DNA from: JAPOUP01 sp965221405
Lineage (GTDB): Bacteria > Pseudomonadota > Alphaproteobacteria > Rhodobacterales > Rhodobacteraceae
Assembly: GCA_965221405.1 (NCBI GenBank)
Contig: CBDCSE010000001.1
Coordinates: 310,001 to 374,000 of the forward strand
DNA: 64,000 bases
Direction of reading: 5' to 3'
Shown here: positions 44,535 through 53,645 of the stretch, piece after piece
Layout: every line of letters begins with the position of its first letter
Position numbering within the stretch: the stretch's first letter is position 1
Program-made: the position numbers and the translations under genes
Notes under the pieces: model-generated
The model's input: only the letters and a program-made list of their open reading frames with translations
What the model was told of the DNA's origin: nothing
Databases searched by the model: none

Positions 44535-46310
44535 TTACCAGCGGCGCTCGAATCTGCGTCGCAGAACGATCGCCAGCAGATTCATTACCACAAGAAAAAG
44601 CATCAGCACGACTATCGCCGCTCCGGTCTTGGCCTCGAAGGCGCGCTCGGGAAAGTCCGACCAGCGGAACACCTGAACCGGCAGCACCGTGGCACTGTCA
44701 GTGATGCCGCCCGGCACGTCAACGATGAAAGCCACCATGCCAACCATGATCAGCGGCGCCGTTTCGCCAAGCGCTTGAGCCATGCCGATAATGGTCCCCG
44801 TAAGGATGCCTGGCATTGCCAGCGGCAGCACATGGTGGAAGGTGGTCTGCATCTTCGATGCCCCTACCCCGAGGGCCGCCTCACGGATCGACGGTGGCAC
44901 CGCCTTGATCGCCGCGCGGGCCGCGATGATGATCGTCGGCAGGGTCATTAACGCCAGCACGATGCCGCCTGCGAGAGGCGCCGAACGGGGAACTCCAAAA
45001 ACGCCGAGAAACACGGCAAGCCCCAAAAGACCGAAGATTATCGAGGGCACCGCCGCCAGATTGTTTATGTTGACCTCGATCAGGTCGGTAAAATGGTTCC
45101 TGGGCGCGAATTCCTCCAGGTAGATCGCCGCCGCAACCCCGACCGGAAAGGCGAGCAGGAATGTCACCAGCATCGTCCAGAACGATCCAACGGCCGCACC
45201 CCAGATACCGGCAAGTTCCGGCTCGCGGGAGTCCCCAGACGAGAAAAAGCGCCAGTTGAAGACGCTTTCAACCGCCCCGGACGCCTTGAGCTCCTCGATC
45301 GCAACAATCTGCGTGTCGGATGCCTTTCTGGACGCCTCGGGAAGATCGGTCATGAAAAGTGACCAGTCCGGACTGTTTTCCAGATCTGAGGATGGAGCGA
45401 CAATGACTTTCCCCTCGGCGTGCGTGGCGTCAATATCAGTTATCTTGAGCCAACCATCTGCGGCGCGCATCAGGATTGAGCGATTGTCACGGTCAAGCCT
45501 CTCGGACCCGAGCACCGCGTTGGCCCGCGCCTCAAGATCTTCCGCCTCCTGAATCAACCCATCACGCCTCGCCGCCGCTGCATCTCTGTTCCGTTCCGCC
45601 TCACGGAGTTCCTCATCCCCGGCCGCACTGGCCGCACGCCGCTCAAAAACCCGCACTGCATTGTTCTGCCGCGCGGCCTGAATACGTAGGCGCTCCGCGT
45701 CCTCGATCAAAAGGTTCTTGACCTCGCCCATAACGCTCGCGAAGTCGTTCACGGATGAGGAGATAACGGCTTCACCGTCATTCACGAACACCGAGACCAG
45801 CCCGCGGGTGTCGACTTCCTTCAGTCCCCCGAAACTGCCTTTCAGATACAGGTCAGCGACGTCTGAGGCGAGAAATCTGAAATCGATCGTCTGGCCCACA
45901 AGCTCGGTGTTGGCCGCCACCATCTCAGCGAGCTCGAACGGTGCTCCACTCGAGACGATATCATAGAGTTCTCGTCTGGCGCTCCGGTCGGTGATGTCCG
46001 GAAAAAGGACCTTGAGCGCGTCCTTTGTAAGCGTCCCGAAGCCACCGCGCAGAATCACGCCCGGGTCACCGGTGCCGTCCGGATCAATCCGGTCGGCCCC
46101 CAGTGTCACCGGGATCGTTATGTAGCTTTCCTTAACCGCACCCGATGCCTGGTATAGGATCGAACCAAGGAGACTGAACAATGCCAGGCCCGCCACCAGG
46201 ATCGCTGTTATACCATAGGCCTTGAGCCTTAGTTCTGCGTTACGGCGCCTGCGAACCGAAGCTCCACCCGCAAGCCCGGCTGAAATCACTCCTGCGGCCC
46301 TATCAACCAT
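44535..46310 (-). CDS. pstA: Phosphate ABC transporter permease PstA with a large periplasmic insert
   Basis: A membrane subunit of the phosphate importer. At 591 residues it is much longer than usual PstA (about 280, or about 430 with the DUF3333 extension). One membrane helix near 32-58 is followed by a long soluble region. Residues about 210-270 are a predicted coiled coil rich in Ala, Arg and Glu (RRAASAAGDEELREAERNRD). The standard six-helix permease follows from about 365, with the EAA loop EAALGVGASKMQTTFHHVLP and a GETAPLIM motif. It is co-transcribed with pstC, 11 bp apart. Confidence 0.92.
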   Translation of the reverse strand: MVDRAAGVISAGLAGGASVRRRRNAELRLKAYGITAILVAGLALFSLLGSILYQASGAVKESYITIPVTLGADRIDPDGTGDPGVILRGGFGTLTKDALKVLFPDITDRSARRELYDIVSSGAPFELAEMVAANTELVGQTIDFRFLASDVADLYLKGSFGGLKEVDTRGLVSVFVNDGEAVISSSVNDFASVMGEVKNLLIEDAERLRIQAARQNNAVRVFERRAASAAGDEELREAERNRDAAAARRDGLIQEAEDLEARANAVLGSERLDRDNRSILMRAADGWLKITDIDATHAEGKVIVAPSSDLENSPDWSLFMTDLPEASRKASDTQIVAIEELKASGAVESVFNWRFFSSGDSREPELAGIWGAAVGSFWTMLVTFLLAFPVGVAAAIYLEEFAPRNHFTDLIEVNINNLAAVPSIIFGLLGLAVFLGVFGVPRSAPLAGGIVLALMTLPTIIIAARAAIKAVPPSIREAALGVGASKMQTTFHHVLPLAMPGILTGTIIGMAQALGETAPLIMVGMVAFIVDVPGGITDSATVLPVQVFRWSDFPERAFEAKTGAAIVVLMLFLVVMNLLAIVLRRRFERRW

Positions 46311-46321
46311 GTCGCGCTCCC

Positions 46322-47698
46322 CTAGTCATAGAGTTCACGGTATCTGCGTACGAGCCGCTGCGCCGCGACGTTCATAAGAAGGGTGACGCAGAACAGCGTG
46401 AATCCGAGGGTGAAGGCAGGTCCGGACGCCGTCGCCGCCTCGGTGTCGCCCGTTATCAGCATTACGATCTGCACCGTTACCGTCGTCACAGCCTCAAGTG
46501 GGTTCGCGGTCAGGTTCGCACCCTGACCGGCTGCCATAACCACGATCATGGTCTCTCCCACCGCGCGGCTGAAACCTAGCAGCGCAGCCGAGACTATCCC
46601 GGGCAAAGCCGCCGGAAGAACCACCAGGCGCATGGTTTCCGCCTTGGTTGCCCCAAGCCCGTAAGAGCCGTCGCGCAGGTTCTGTGGCACCGCGTTGATG
46701 ACATCATCGGAAAGCGAGGAGATGAAGGGAATGATCATTATGCCCATCACGACACCCGCGACCAATGCCGATTCACTCGCGATGGACAGTCCGAAGCTTT
46801 CTCCGGTACCGCGCAGGAAAGGTGCAACCGTGATCGCGGCGAAGAAGCCGTAGACCACCGTCGGGATCCCCGCCAGAATCTCGAGCATCGGCTTGACGAG
46901 GCCACGCACCCGCCTGTCCGCGAAATCGGAAAGGTAAATCGCGGCGAACAGACCAACCGGAACTGCGACCAGCATCGCGATGAAGGTTATCATAAGAGTC
47001 CCGGCGAACAGTGGAATGGCCCCCACCTTGTCAGCGTCCAGATGCCCGGTGTGGACACCCGAAAGCGGAGACCAGGTGGTCCCGAACAGAAACTTGTCAA
47101 TTCGCCAGCCGATCTTGTCGAAGAAGGACAATGTCTCGAATATCAGGGAAAGAACGATCCCTACGGTCGTAAGAACGGCTATGGTGGCCATACAGGCGAG
47201 GAGAATCCGGATCATGGCCTCGAAACGGTTCCTTGCCCGCGTACCGACACCTACACCGCGCAGTGTCAACAGCGCGGCGGCGGTGGCTCCGCCGATCACA
47301 AGCCCCGCCCGGATCCAGCCCCAGAAAGAGGCCATGCTACCGTAGTCGGCTGAAATCGCGTATCTGAGTTCATCAGTCATCGATGCGACGCCACTGGCCG
47401 CAATCGCTTTGGCATCCGACAGCACGAGTTCGTGGGCGATGATCGGCTGATCGGGAAGCGCGTCCGCGATCCGCGCCATCAGCGTGGCGTCGATGATGGC
47501 AGCCGGAACGACCGTCAGGGCCACGACCGAACCAAGGCCGACCATCAGAACCCATAAAAGGCTGTGAAGCCCGTGATAGACCGGACGGGAATGAAGTGAA
47601 GCGCCGTTCCCACTGGCCAGGCCGCGCGCGCGCTGCCGCGATATCAGGAATGCCGCTCCCGCAGCGACTGCGACGAATGCGAGCAGGATTGATGTCAT
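46322..47698 (-). CDS. pstC: Phosphate ABC transporter permease PstC
   Basis: The partner permease, 458 residues. An N-terminal extension carries two membrane segments and a soluble stretch before the core six helices. GAIPLFAGTLMITFIAMLVAVPVGLFAAIYLSDFA and the EAA-type loop DGSYGLGATKAETMRLVVLPAALPGI are typical, as is the GFSRAVGETMIV motif. It follows pstS after a strong stem-loop. Confidence 0.94.
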   Translation of the reverse strand: MTSILLAFVAVAAGAAFLISRQRARGLASGNGASLHSRPVYHGLHSLLWVLMVGLGSVVALTVVPAAIIDATLMARIADALPDQPIIAHELVLSDAKAIAASGVASMTDELRYAISADYGSMASFWGWIRAGLVIGGATAAALLTLRGVGVGTRARNRFEAMIRILLACMATIAVLTTVGIVLSLIFETLSFFDKIGWRIDKFLFGTTWSPLSGVHTGHLDADKVGAIPLFAGTLMITFIAMLVAVPVGLFAAIYLSDFADRRVRGLVKPMLEILAGIPTVVYGFFAAITVAPFLRGTGESFGLSIASESALVAGVVMGIMIIPFISSLSDDVINAVPQNLRDGSYGLGATKAETMRLVVLPAALPGIVSAALLGFSRAVGETMIVVMAAGQGANLTANPLEAVTTVTVQIVMLITGDTEAATASGPAFTLGFTLFCVTLLMNVAAQRLVRRYRELYD

Positions 47699-47728
47699 CG
47701 GTGAATCCCGGACAGGAAGGTGACAGTC

Positions 47729-47752
47729 GGCAGGGGGTGTGGACCCCCTGCC
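47729..47752 (-). promoter_or_regulatory. Intra-operon stem-loop between pstS and pstC
   Basis: A perfect 10-bp stem (GGCAGGGGGT / ACCCCCTGCC) with a 4-nt loop lies 22 bp after the pstS stop. As with livK, it probably stabilises the pstS message or attenuates transcription into pstC, giving excess binding protein. No T-tract follows. Confidence 0.6.
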
Positions 47753-47774
47753 CGGTCGATTGTCGGCTCGCGGA

Positions 47775-48761
47775 TCAGTTCCACTCGTTTCCGGTCATCG
47801 GGGTGAGCTCATTCACGTTAACCGATACAGTTTCGAACATGCCGGACGGCAGCGGGATCAGGCCTTTGTCAACCAGGTAACCTTCGTCACCGGCCGCCTC
47901 CTCCGACATGAACTCCGCGGCGTATTCCGCAATTCCCGGAATCACGCCGACATGCGCGTTCTTGATGTAGAAAAAGAGCGAACGCGACACGGGATAGTCT
48001 CCCGCGGCGATGTTTTCGAAAGTCGGTTCGATGTCGTCCACATTGGCGCCCTTGATGGCGTCGGCATTTTGATCAAGGAAGGAAAAGCCGAAGACGCCCA
48101 GTGCGTTGGGATTTGCCTCAAGCTTGGATACGATGAGGTTGTCGTTCTCGCCCGCGTCGATCCAAACTCCATCGGAGCGAACCGAAACGCCGTCACAGTC
48201 AACCATTTCCGTATCCTCGCATCCCTCTTCCATCACGAGCTCCTCGAAGGCATCGCGCGTTCCTGAGGACGGTGGAGGTCCGAGAACCTCGATCCTGATG
48301 GCCGGCAGTGACGGATCGACCTCGTCCCAAGTCATGGGCTTCGGGCCGTTCTCGGCCAACGCGATCACCAACTGCTCGCGGGTTATCGAGAAGTCCGGTC
48401 CCGACTTGGCGTTCGCAACCACGATACCGTCATAGCCCACAACGGCCTCCGTGATTTCGGTAACTCCATTATCGGAGCATAGCGCGAACTCCGTCTTCTT
48501 CATGCGGCGTGACGCGTTGGTGATATCGGGATGTTCCGTTCCAACGCCCGCGCAGAACAGCTTCAGGCCCCCGCCCGAGCCGGTCGACTCGACAACGGGT
48601 GTCCGGAAATCGGTTGTCCTGCCAAATTGCTCGGCAACGGCGGTCGAGAAAGGAAAAACGGTGGAAGAGCCCACGATCCGTATCTGGTCACGTGCACTCG
48701 CGGCTGTAGCTGCGACCGCTGCGACCACGGCGGCCGACACGGCGAGTTTGTTGAATGACAT
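47775..48761 (-). CDS. pstS: Phosphate-binding periplasmic protein PstS
   Basis: A 328-residue binding protein for inorganic phosphate. ATG 48761 is preceded by AAGGAG and starts a signal peptide (MSFNKLAVSAAVVAAVAATAASA). The mature protein opens IRIVGSSTVFPFSTAVAEQF with the phosphate-binding SST loop, followed by ESTGSGGGLKLFC and PSSGTRDAFEELV. Extended open frame upstream of the ATG is not coding. The gene is under a Pho box. Confidence 0.95.
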   Translation of the reverse strand: MSFNKLAVSAAVVAAVAATAASARDQIRIVGSSTVFPFSTAVAEQFGRTTDFRTPVVESTGSGGGLKLFCAGVGTEHPDITNASRRMKKTEFALCSDNGVTEITEAVVGYDGIVVANAKSGPDFSITREQLVIALAENGPKPMTWDEVDPSLPAIRIEVLGPPPSSGTRDAFEELVMEEGCEDTEMVDCDGVSVRSDGVWIDAGENDNLIVSKLEANPNALGVFGFSFLDQNADAIKGANVDDIEPTFENIAAGDYPVSRSLFFYIKNAHVGVIPGIAEYAAEFMSEEAAGDEGYLVDKGLIPLPSGMFETVSVNVNELTPMTGNEWN

Positions 48762-48842
48762 GTAAAGCTCCTTAGATTGATTTCCAGGGCACGGACTGAA
48801 ATCGATCCGCCCCCGGCGGTACGGCTCGCAATGGCGTCCTTT

Positions 48843-48884
48843 CCATGAATTTATGTGAAGGTTTTGTGAAATTTTTATGACAAT
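48843..48884 (-). promoter_or_regulatory. pstS: Pho box upstream of pstS (PhoB binding site)
   Basis: Read on the minus strand from 48883, three consecutive 11-bp units appear: TTGTCATAAAA, ATTTCACAAAA and CCTTCACATAA, followed by a weaker ATTCATGGAAA. This is the direct-repeat layout (7-bp half-site plus 4-bp A/T spacer) of PhoB sites. It lies about 85-120 bp upstream of the pstS start and explains phosphate control of the whole operon. Confidence 0.8.
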
Positions 48885-49019
48885 GCGAGGGTTGAAATGC
48901 GATGCCGGGACCGTCGCCCGGCTACGCCGATGGCGACACGCACAAAGGAGTGCGCCAGGCTCAACCGCTCCCGGAGCGTGGCTTCGTACAGGGGGCAATA
49001 CGGGGTTTCGCGGATGTTC

Positions 49020-50045
49020 TCATTCCGCACTCAATGGCAGAATGGCGGCGAAACTACTGCCGCCCCGAAACTCACTCGTGATGGATAACCGGCCCCGATG
49101 CCTGTTAAGGATGTGCTTGACGATTGCGAGACCCAGCCCCGTTCCGGCCATTTCCCGCGACCGATGGGCGTCAATCCGGTAAAATCTCTCGGTCAGCCGG
49201 GGAATGTGCTGAGGATCGATTCCGTCGCCGTTATCCCGAACGGTGATCCGAACCGCAGGACAATGAAGTTCCGGATCGAAACTCCGGGTCGTTACGACGA
49301 CATTCGTTCTGTCGCCGCCGTATTTCAGGGCGTTCTCTATCAGATTGGTGAAAACCTGCATCAACTGGTCCGTGCTGCCGCGGATATATACCGGAGTCTG
49401 CACACCTGAGAGCCCGAGCGCGACTCCCTTCGCTTTCGCCTGCGCCTCGAAGGTTTCCACCGCCGAGGACGCCAACGACGCCACATCCACCTGCCCCGTT
49501 GGCATGCGGCGCTCCTCAGCCTCGACTCTACTGAGGGACAGCAGATCCTTGATCAGGCGACTCATACGTTTCGCCTCGCATTCCATGATTCCGAGAAACC
49601 TGTCCTGCGCCTCCAGGTCATCCCGGGCCGGGCCACGAAGCGTTTCGATGAATCCGAGTATCGCCGTCAATGGGGAGCGCAGTTCGTGACTTACATTTGC
49701 CACGAAATCCCTTCTCATCTGGCTTGCTTCCTCAACATGGCTCACGTCTTCAAGAAAAAGCAGAATGCCGCCCCGGTCCGCGATTGGAGTGGCTGTGGTA
49801 CGATAGGTTATGTCCCATGTGGACTCACGGATTGGCAAACGGATCGTCCTTCGCTCCTGCGACGCGAAGGCTCCAGCAATGCAGTCGAGGAGCGCTGGCT
49901 GGCGCAGTGCCGTTATGTAATGGTATCCCCGGATCACCGGCCCAAACACCTCCTCGGCCGCCCCGTTGGCGGCGGCGATGCGCTCGTCCGGGCCGATATG
50001 CACCATGGGTACGGGTGCAGCGTCGATCAGCGTGACGGGGTCCAT
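49020..50045 (-). CDS. phoR: Phosphate regulon sensor histidine kinase PhoR
   Basis: A 341-residue kinase: a PAS-type domain (about 5-105), then the HisKA domain with phospho-acceptor His120 in FVANVSHELRSPLTAILGF, then the HATPase domain with N box NLIENALKYGGD, G1 box DNGDGI and G2 box GTGLGLAIVKHI. No N-terminal membrane helix is visible, unlike E. coli PhoR, as in some alphaproteobacteria. It lies upstream of pstS in the same direction, with its own spacer containing the Pho box. The partner is PhoB at the other end of the cluster. Confidence 0.92.
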   Translation of the reverse strand: MDPVTLIDAAPVPMVHIGPDERIAAANGAAEEVFGPVIRGYHYITALRQPALLDCIAGAFASQERRTIRLPIRESTWDITYRTTATPIADRGGILLFLEDVSHVEEASQMRRDFVANVSHELRSPLTAILGFIETLRGPARDDLEAQDRFLGIMECEAKRMSRLIKDLLSLSRVEAEERRMPTGQVDVASLASSAVETFEAQAKAKGVALGLSGVQTPVYIRGSTDQLMQVFTNLIENALKYGGDRTNVVVTTRSFDPELHCPAVRITVRDNGDGIDPQHIPRLTERFYRIDAHRSREMAGTGLGLAIVKHILNRHRGRLSITSEFRGGSSFAAILPLSAE

Positions 50046-51080
50046 GACCTATCCCGTGACCACTTTGGCCACCGTGCGGAGACTGTTGACAGATATGCGA
50101 GAATCTCCGGCTGCAGACGAAGCGCCAAAGGGGCCGCAAAAGATTCCGAACCGGTCTGGCACAGCGGCCCTATCCGTCTGGTGCTCCGCGGTATACGGGA
50201 GTTTTGTGTGAAACCCACCGTGCGCTGGCACCGACGTTACGGTGGACCCCGACCGGATCAGACGGTTCAAGGTCACATATCCGCCTTTACCCTCAACGCC
50301 CACCACGGGACCAACCCTGTCACGGAGAACGAACCGGACCTTACCATAATCGGCATGGTCGACCCGCAGGGGATGATTGACGCGCCGCGCCGCTTCCGTG
50401 ACTGCGGGCATCCGTGCGCCGGAGCTGTCCTGACACCGTTCGCAACCCGGGCGACCAAAGTTGGCAGGCATGAAACCCAGGAGGCTCTGCGCGGGATCCA
50501 AAATCAAGAACGCATCGTCAGGCGCTTCGCGGCAGCTTGCCCTCTGATGGGCACAGTAGCCGAGCGTGACATTGGAGCGAACCGGGAGAGACCTGTCCGC
50601 CGAACGCACCACCGGACTGGCGTCATGCGCGAATGGGGTTGAGCCACGGGACATTCCGCCCGATCTGACGACGCGACCCTGGTTGGCGGCAGGGGTGGTT
50701 CTCCGGTCAAGGTTTGCGCTGACCCTCGATGAAACCCGTGATCGCCGGGAGCATGGATGCCGGAGCGTGAAAGGCCGGAGGGTTTTTCCCTGGACGCCGT
50801 GCCGCTTCCGGCGGCCAGACCGCTTTCCGCACTTGTCGAGGCATTGAGCCCTCGGTTCCCCTCTCAGGCCAAATCCACCACGCCTTCGCGCACCTACCGC
50901 ACACATCCGCACTTCCCAACCCGATCCTTATCGCCCGACCGGACGTGCCTGCCGAATATCCAATGTATCGGGCCTGCTGGCGGAGTGGACAATAGACGGA
51001 GCCATCGGGCTCCTGACCGGCCATACCCCGCCCACAAACTTCGTACTTGTATTGGTATATTATCATTTTTTATCAGACTA
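50046..51080. other. 1-kb spacer, no gene recognised
   Basis: A minus-strand frame (50049-50912) is open for 287 codons. Its product is Arg-, Gly- and Ser-rich with no recognisable domain and no ribosome-binding site, so it is probably a chance open frame in GC-rich DNA. About 51050-51085 is locally AT-rich after the gamma-CA gene end. No RNA gene recognised. Confidence 0.45.
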
Positions 51081-51611
51081 TTATTCAATAACTCTCAACC
51101 TTTCCCGGAATTGTCCCATCCGCTCCCGATAATGTCCCGCAGCATCAGCCAGTTCCCGCTGCTCCGTCCGGTTGAGCATGCGGACCACACGCGCGGGTGC
51201 TCCGAGCGCCAACACCCCCGCGGGGATTTCCTTCCCTTCGGCGACAAGCGCTCCCGCTCCGAGCAGGGATCGCGCTCCGATCTTCGCGCCATTCAGGACA
51301 ATGGCCCCCATTCCGATCAGCGCACCGTTCCCGACTGAACAGCCATGCAGAATTACCCTATGGCCGATCGTGCATTCGGCACCGACCATCAGCGGAAACC
51401 CTGGATCGGTATGAAGGACGCAGTGCTCCTGAACATTGCTGCCGGGCCCGAGAACAATAGGTTCGTTGTCGCCGCGAAGTGTCGCGCCGAACCATACCGA
51501 CACACCTTCGGCGACGGCCACATCGCCGATCAGATGCGCTCCCGGCGCCACCCAGAAATCTCCGTTGTCCGGAACGGTTGGTGCCCGACCGCTAAATTCG
51601 TAGATTGTCAT
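51081..51611 (-). CDS. Gamma-carbonic anhydrase family protein
   Basis: A 176-residue left-handed beta-helix protein made of hexapeptide repeats. All three zinc-binding histidines of gamma-type carbonic anhydrases are present: His67 (in CVLHTD), His84 and His89 (in IGHRVILHGC). It may hydrate CO2 or act as a related hydrolase such as YrdA/PaaY. Its ATG overlaps the gmk stop by 4 bp, so it is the third gene of yicC-gmk-gammaCA. Confidence 0.92.
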   Translation of the reverse strand: MTIYEFSGRAPTVPDNGDFWVAPGAHLIGDVAVAEGVSVWFGATLRGDNEPIVLGPGSNVQEHCVLHTDPGFPLMVGAECTIGHRVILHGCSVGNGALIGMGAIVLNGAKIGARSLLGAGALVAEGKEIPAGVLALGAPARVVRMLNRTEQRELADAAGHYRERMGQFRERLRVIE

Positions 51612-52249
51612 CGCCGTCCCTTGAATTCGTCGTTAAGTCCTCGAACGAACTTCACGAGGCCCGGTTGCCGGACGCGTTTGAGGCGTTCGGCCATCACGAT
51701 CATGCGCAGCTTGGCCGCCGTCTCTTGCAGATCGCGGTTCACCAGCACATATTCGGAATCCGTCCAATGACCTATCTCGTTTTCGGCCTGTTCCATTCGA
51801 TCCGCGATCACATCCTCACTGTCCTGGCCGCGCCCCTCAAGACGGCTCTTGAGGTCGGCGATGGAAGGAGGTAGCAGGAAAATGGACACGACGTCCCTAC
51901 CCAGCTCCGAACGGCGGAGTTGCCCGGCTCCCTGCCAATCGATGTCGAAAAGCAGATCCCGCCCTTTGGAGATCGCCTCCTTGACGGCGGCCTTCGGCGT
52001 TCCATAAAGATTCCCGAAAACTTCGGCGTGCTCCAGCATCTCGCCATCTGCGACCATGCGCCGAAACTCCGCACGGCTCCGAAAGTGATACTCGCGGCCC
52101 TCGCGCTCCCCGGGGCGCGCCGGGCGTGTCGTGGCCGAAACGGAGAAAGCGATCAATGGATCCCAGTTCAGCAGGTCACCCGTGAGCGTCGTCTTTCCCG
52201 CGCCCGATGGCGACGACAGAACGATCAATATACCGCGGCGCGGGATCAT
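51608..52249 (-). CDS. gmk: Guanylate kinase
   Basis: Phosphorylates GMP to GDP. The 213-residue protein has the P-loop SSPSGAGKTTL, the GMP-binding SVSATTRPARPGE and REYHFRS, and DIDWQGAGQL. I chose ATG 52249, with GGAG 7 nt upstream at the yicC stop; an ATG at 52264 would add five residues and overlap yicC more. Confidence 0.96.
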   Translation of the reverse strand: MIPRRGILIVLSSPSGAGKTTLTGDLLNWDPLIAFSVSATTRPARPGEREGREYHFRSRAEFRRMVADGEMLEHAEVFGNLYGTPKAAVKEAISKGRDLLFDIDWQGAGQLRRSELGRDVVSIFLLPPSIADLKSRLEGRGQDSEDVIADRMEQAENEIGHWTDSEYVLVNRDLQETAAKLRMIVMAERLKRVRQPGLVKFVRGLNDEFKGRR

Positions 52250-52253
52250 GGGA

Positions 52254-53141
52254 TCACTCCACATTCTGGAGCTGCTCGCGCAGCTGGTTTATGGTGGCTT
52301 TGAGATCAAGGCCCAGCCGCGAGAGTTCGGACGAATGTGACTTGGCGCAAAGTGTATTGGCCTCGCGGTTCATTTCCTGGGCCAGGAAGTCAAGCCGACG
52401 TCCGACCGCGTCATCTGATTTGAGAAGACCGTGTGCCGAGCGCACATGCGCGCGCAAGCGGTCAATCTCCTCCGTGACATCGACCTTAGCGGCGATCAGC
52501 GCGATCTCCTGCTCCAGACGCATATCGTCAACGGTTTCGTTCGGACCAAGCAGTTCATCGATTCTTTCGCGCAGGTTTTCGGCGATCTGTCGGCCGCGTA
52601 TGTCCACCATCCCACTGGCGCTGTCCAGCAACCCATCGATCCGATCGAACTGTCCGGTCAGAATCTTCTCGAGCGCCCGTCCTTCGTCCCGCCGCGCTCT
52701 GTCAAGCTCCGAGATCAGATCGCGCAGATCCTCCAGCATGGTGCTCTGGAGAGCTTCCAAAGCCCCGTCGCCACCGGACGTGAGCACACCGCGCAGCGGC
52801 AGTATTTCGGCGGCGCTTGTCCTTGCCAGTTGAACATTCTGTTTCAGGGCGGCAGCTTCAATCTCTGCGATCTGCGAAATTTTCCGTTCCAATGCATCCA
52901 TGTCCAGCCTGTCGGCAATGTCCACGGCGCAGTCACGGAGTCTGGCCGTAACCGTTACGCTACCACGCTTTATTGTCCCCGCCAGTTCGCGGCGGATCAG
53001 CGGATCGCTGCGCTCCATCCAGTCCGGCAGCCGCAGACGCGCCTCGAAGCCCCGGGCATTGAGTGAGCGGATCTCCCAGATCCATGTATAGCGCCCTGAA
53101 ACCTGCTGGCGGGACGCAAAGCCGGTCATGGATTTTATCAT
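52254..53141 (-). CDS. yicC: YicC family endoribonuclease
   Basis: A 295-residue YicC family protein. The start MIKSMTGFASRQ and the SLNARGFEARLRLPDW stretch are diagnostic, as is the C-terminal region GRRLDFLAQEMNREANTLCAKS. E. coli YicC is an endoribonuclease involved in small-RNA turnover. The central part is a long helical hairpin. It is the first gene of the operon with gmk and a gamma-CA. Confidence 0.94.
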   Translation of the reverse strand: MIKSMTGFASRQQVSGRYTWIWEIRSLNARGFEARLRLPDWMERSDPLIRRELAGTIKRGSVTVTARLRDCAVDIADRLDMDALERKISQIAEIEAAALKQNVQLARTSAAEILPLRGVLTSGGDGALEALQSTMLEDLRDLISELDRARRDEGRALEKILTGQFDRIDGLLDSASGMVDIRGRQIAENLRERIDELLGPNETVDDMRLEQEIALIAAKVDVTEEIDRLRAHVRSAHGLLKSDDAVGRRLDFLAQEMNREANTLCAKSHSSELSRLGLDLKATINQLREQLQNVE

Positions 53142-53231
53142 GATGAATGACCGCTGATGATTAATTCGCTCGCTTTATTTCATTTTCTTGCGGGATACTA
53201 AAGACGCGGCGTGTCCGCTACGCTCGTGCCT

Positions 53232-53350
53232 CTGCCAGGCCAAGCGGCTGACCGAGGCCGGGTCCCGCTTCGCGCCGAACATGCGGAAGGCACTGACGGA
53301 GATGAATGTGCGGCTGGACCGGTGATCAGCGACCGGGCGTCAGTGATGGG
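53232..53350 (+). pseudogene. Scrap of an IS110-family transposase
   Basis: RLTEAGSRFAPNMRKALTEMNVRLDR, then after a frameshift VISDRASVMG, resembles the central IS110 transposase segment (MQKALxQMNxxLxxVISDITG). Nothing remains of the DEDD catalytic domain or the C-terminal domain. The call rests on a short similarity. Confidence 0.4.
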
Positions 53351-53645
53351 ACGGAAAGAGGGTCCATGATGACTGGGGACAGGAAACCCGCCATGGCGCG
53401 GTGGCGATCCGTGAGGAACAGTGCGTCTTCCAGGGCCGGTTGCGGCACCGGGCCGACAGTCAGGCCGTTGACATGACCGCCCAGCTCGGGGCGGACATCG
53501 CGTTTGACGCGGACGGGATGCTCAACGCCGATGTGATGATGCGCTTGTGGGCGCTCAAGTCGCTGAGAGGTGCCTGCACGGATCTGGCCGAGCCGCCGGC
53601 GCGTTCGGGAGCTTAGTTCGACCCGGTGTTTTCGGGTCAGTCAGG
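53351..53645. other. Spacer with a short open frame
   Basis: A plus-strand GTG frame (53401-53616, 71 codons) reads VDMTAQLGADIAFDADGMLNADVMMRLWALKS. It is helical-looking but unrecognised and lacks a clear ribosome-binding site; it may be another remnant. Confidence 0.3.

Noticed and set aside
50049..50912. A 287-codon minus-strand open frame after phoR
   Set aside because: No ribosome-binding site, no recognisable domain and an Arg/Gly/Ser-rich composition typical of chance frames in GC-rich DNA.
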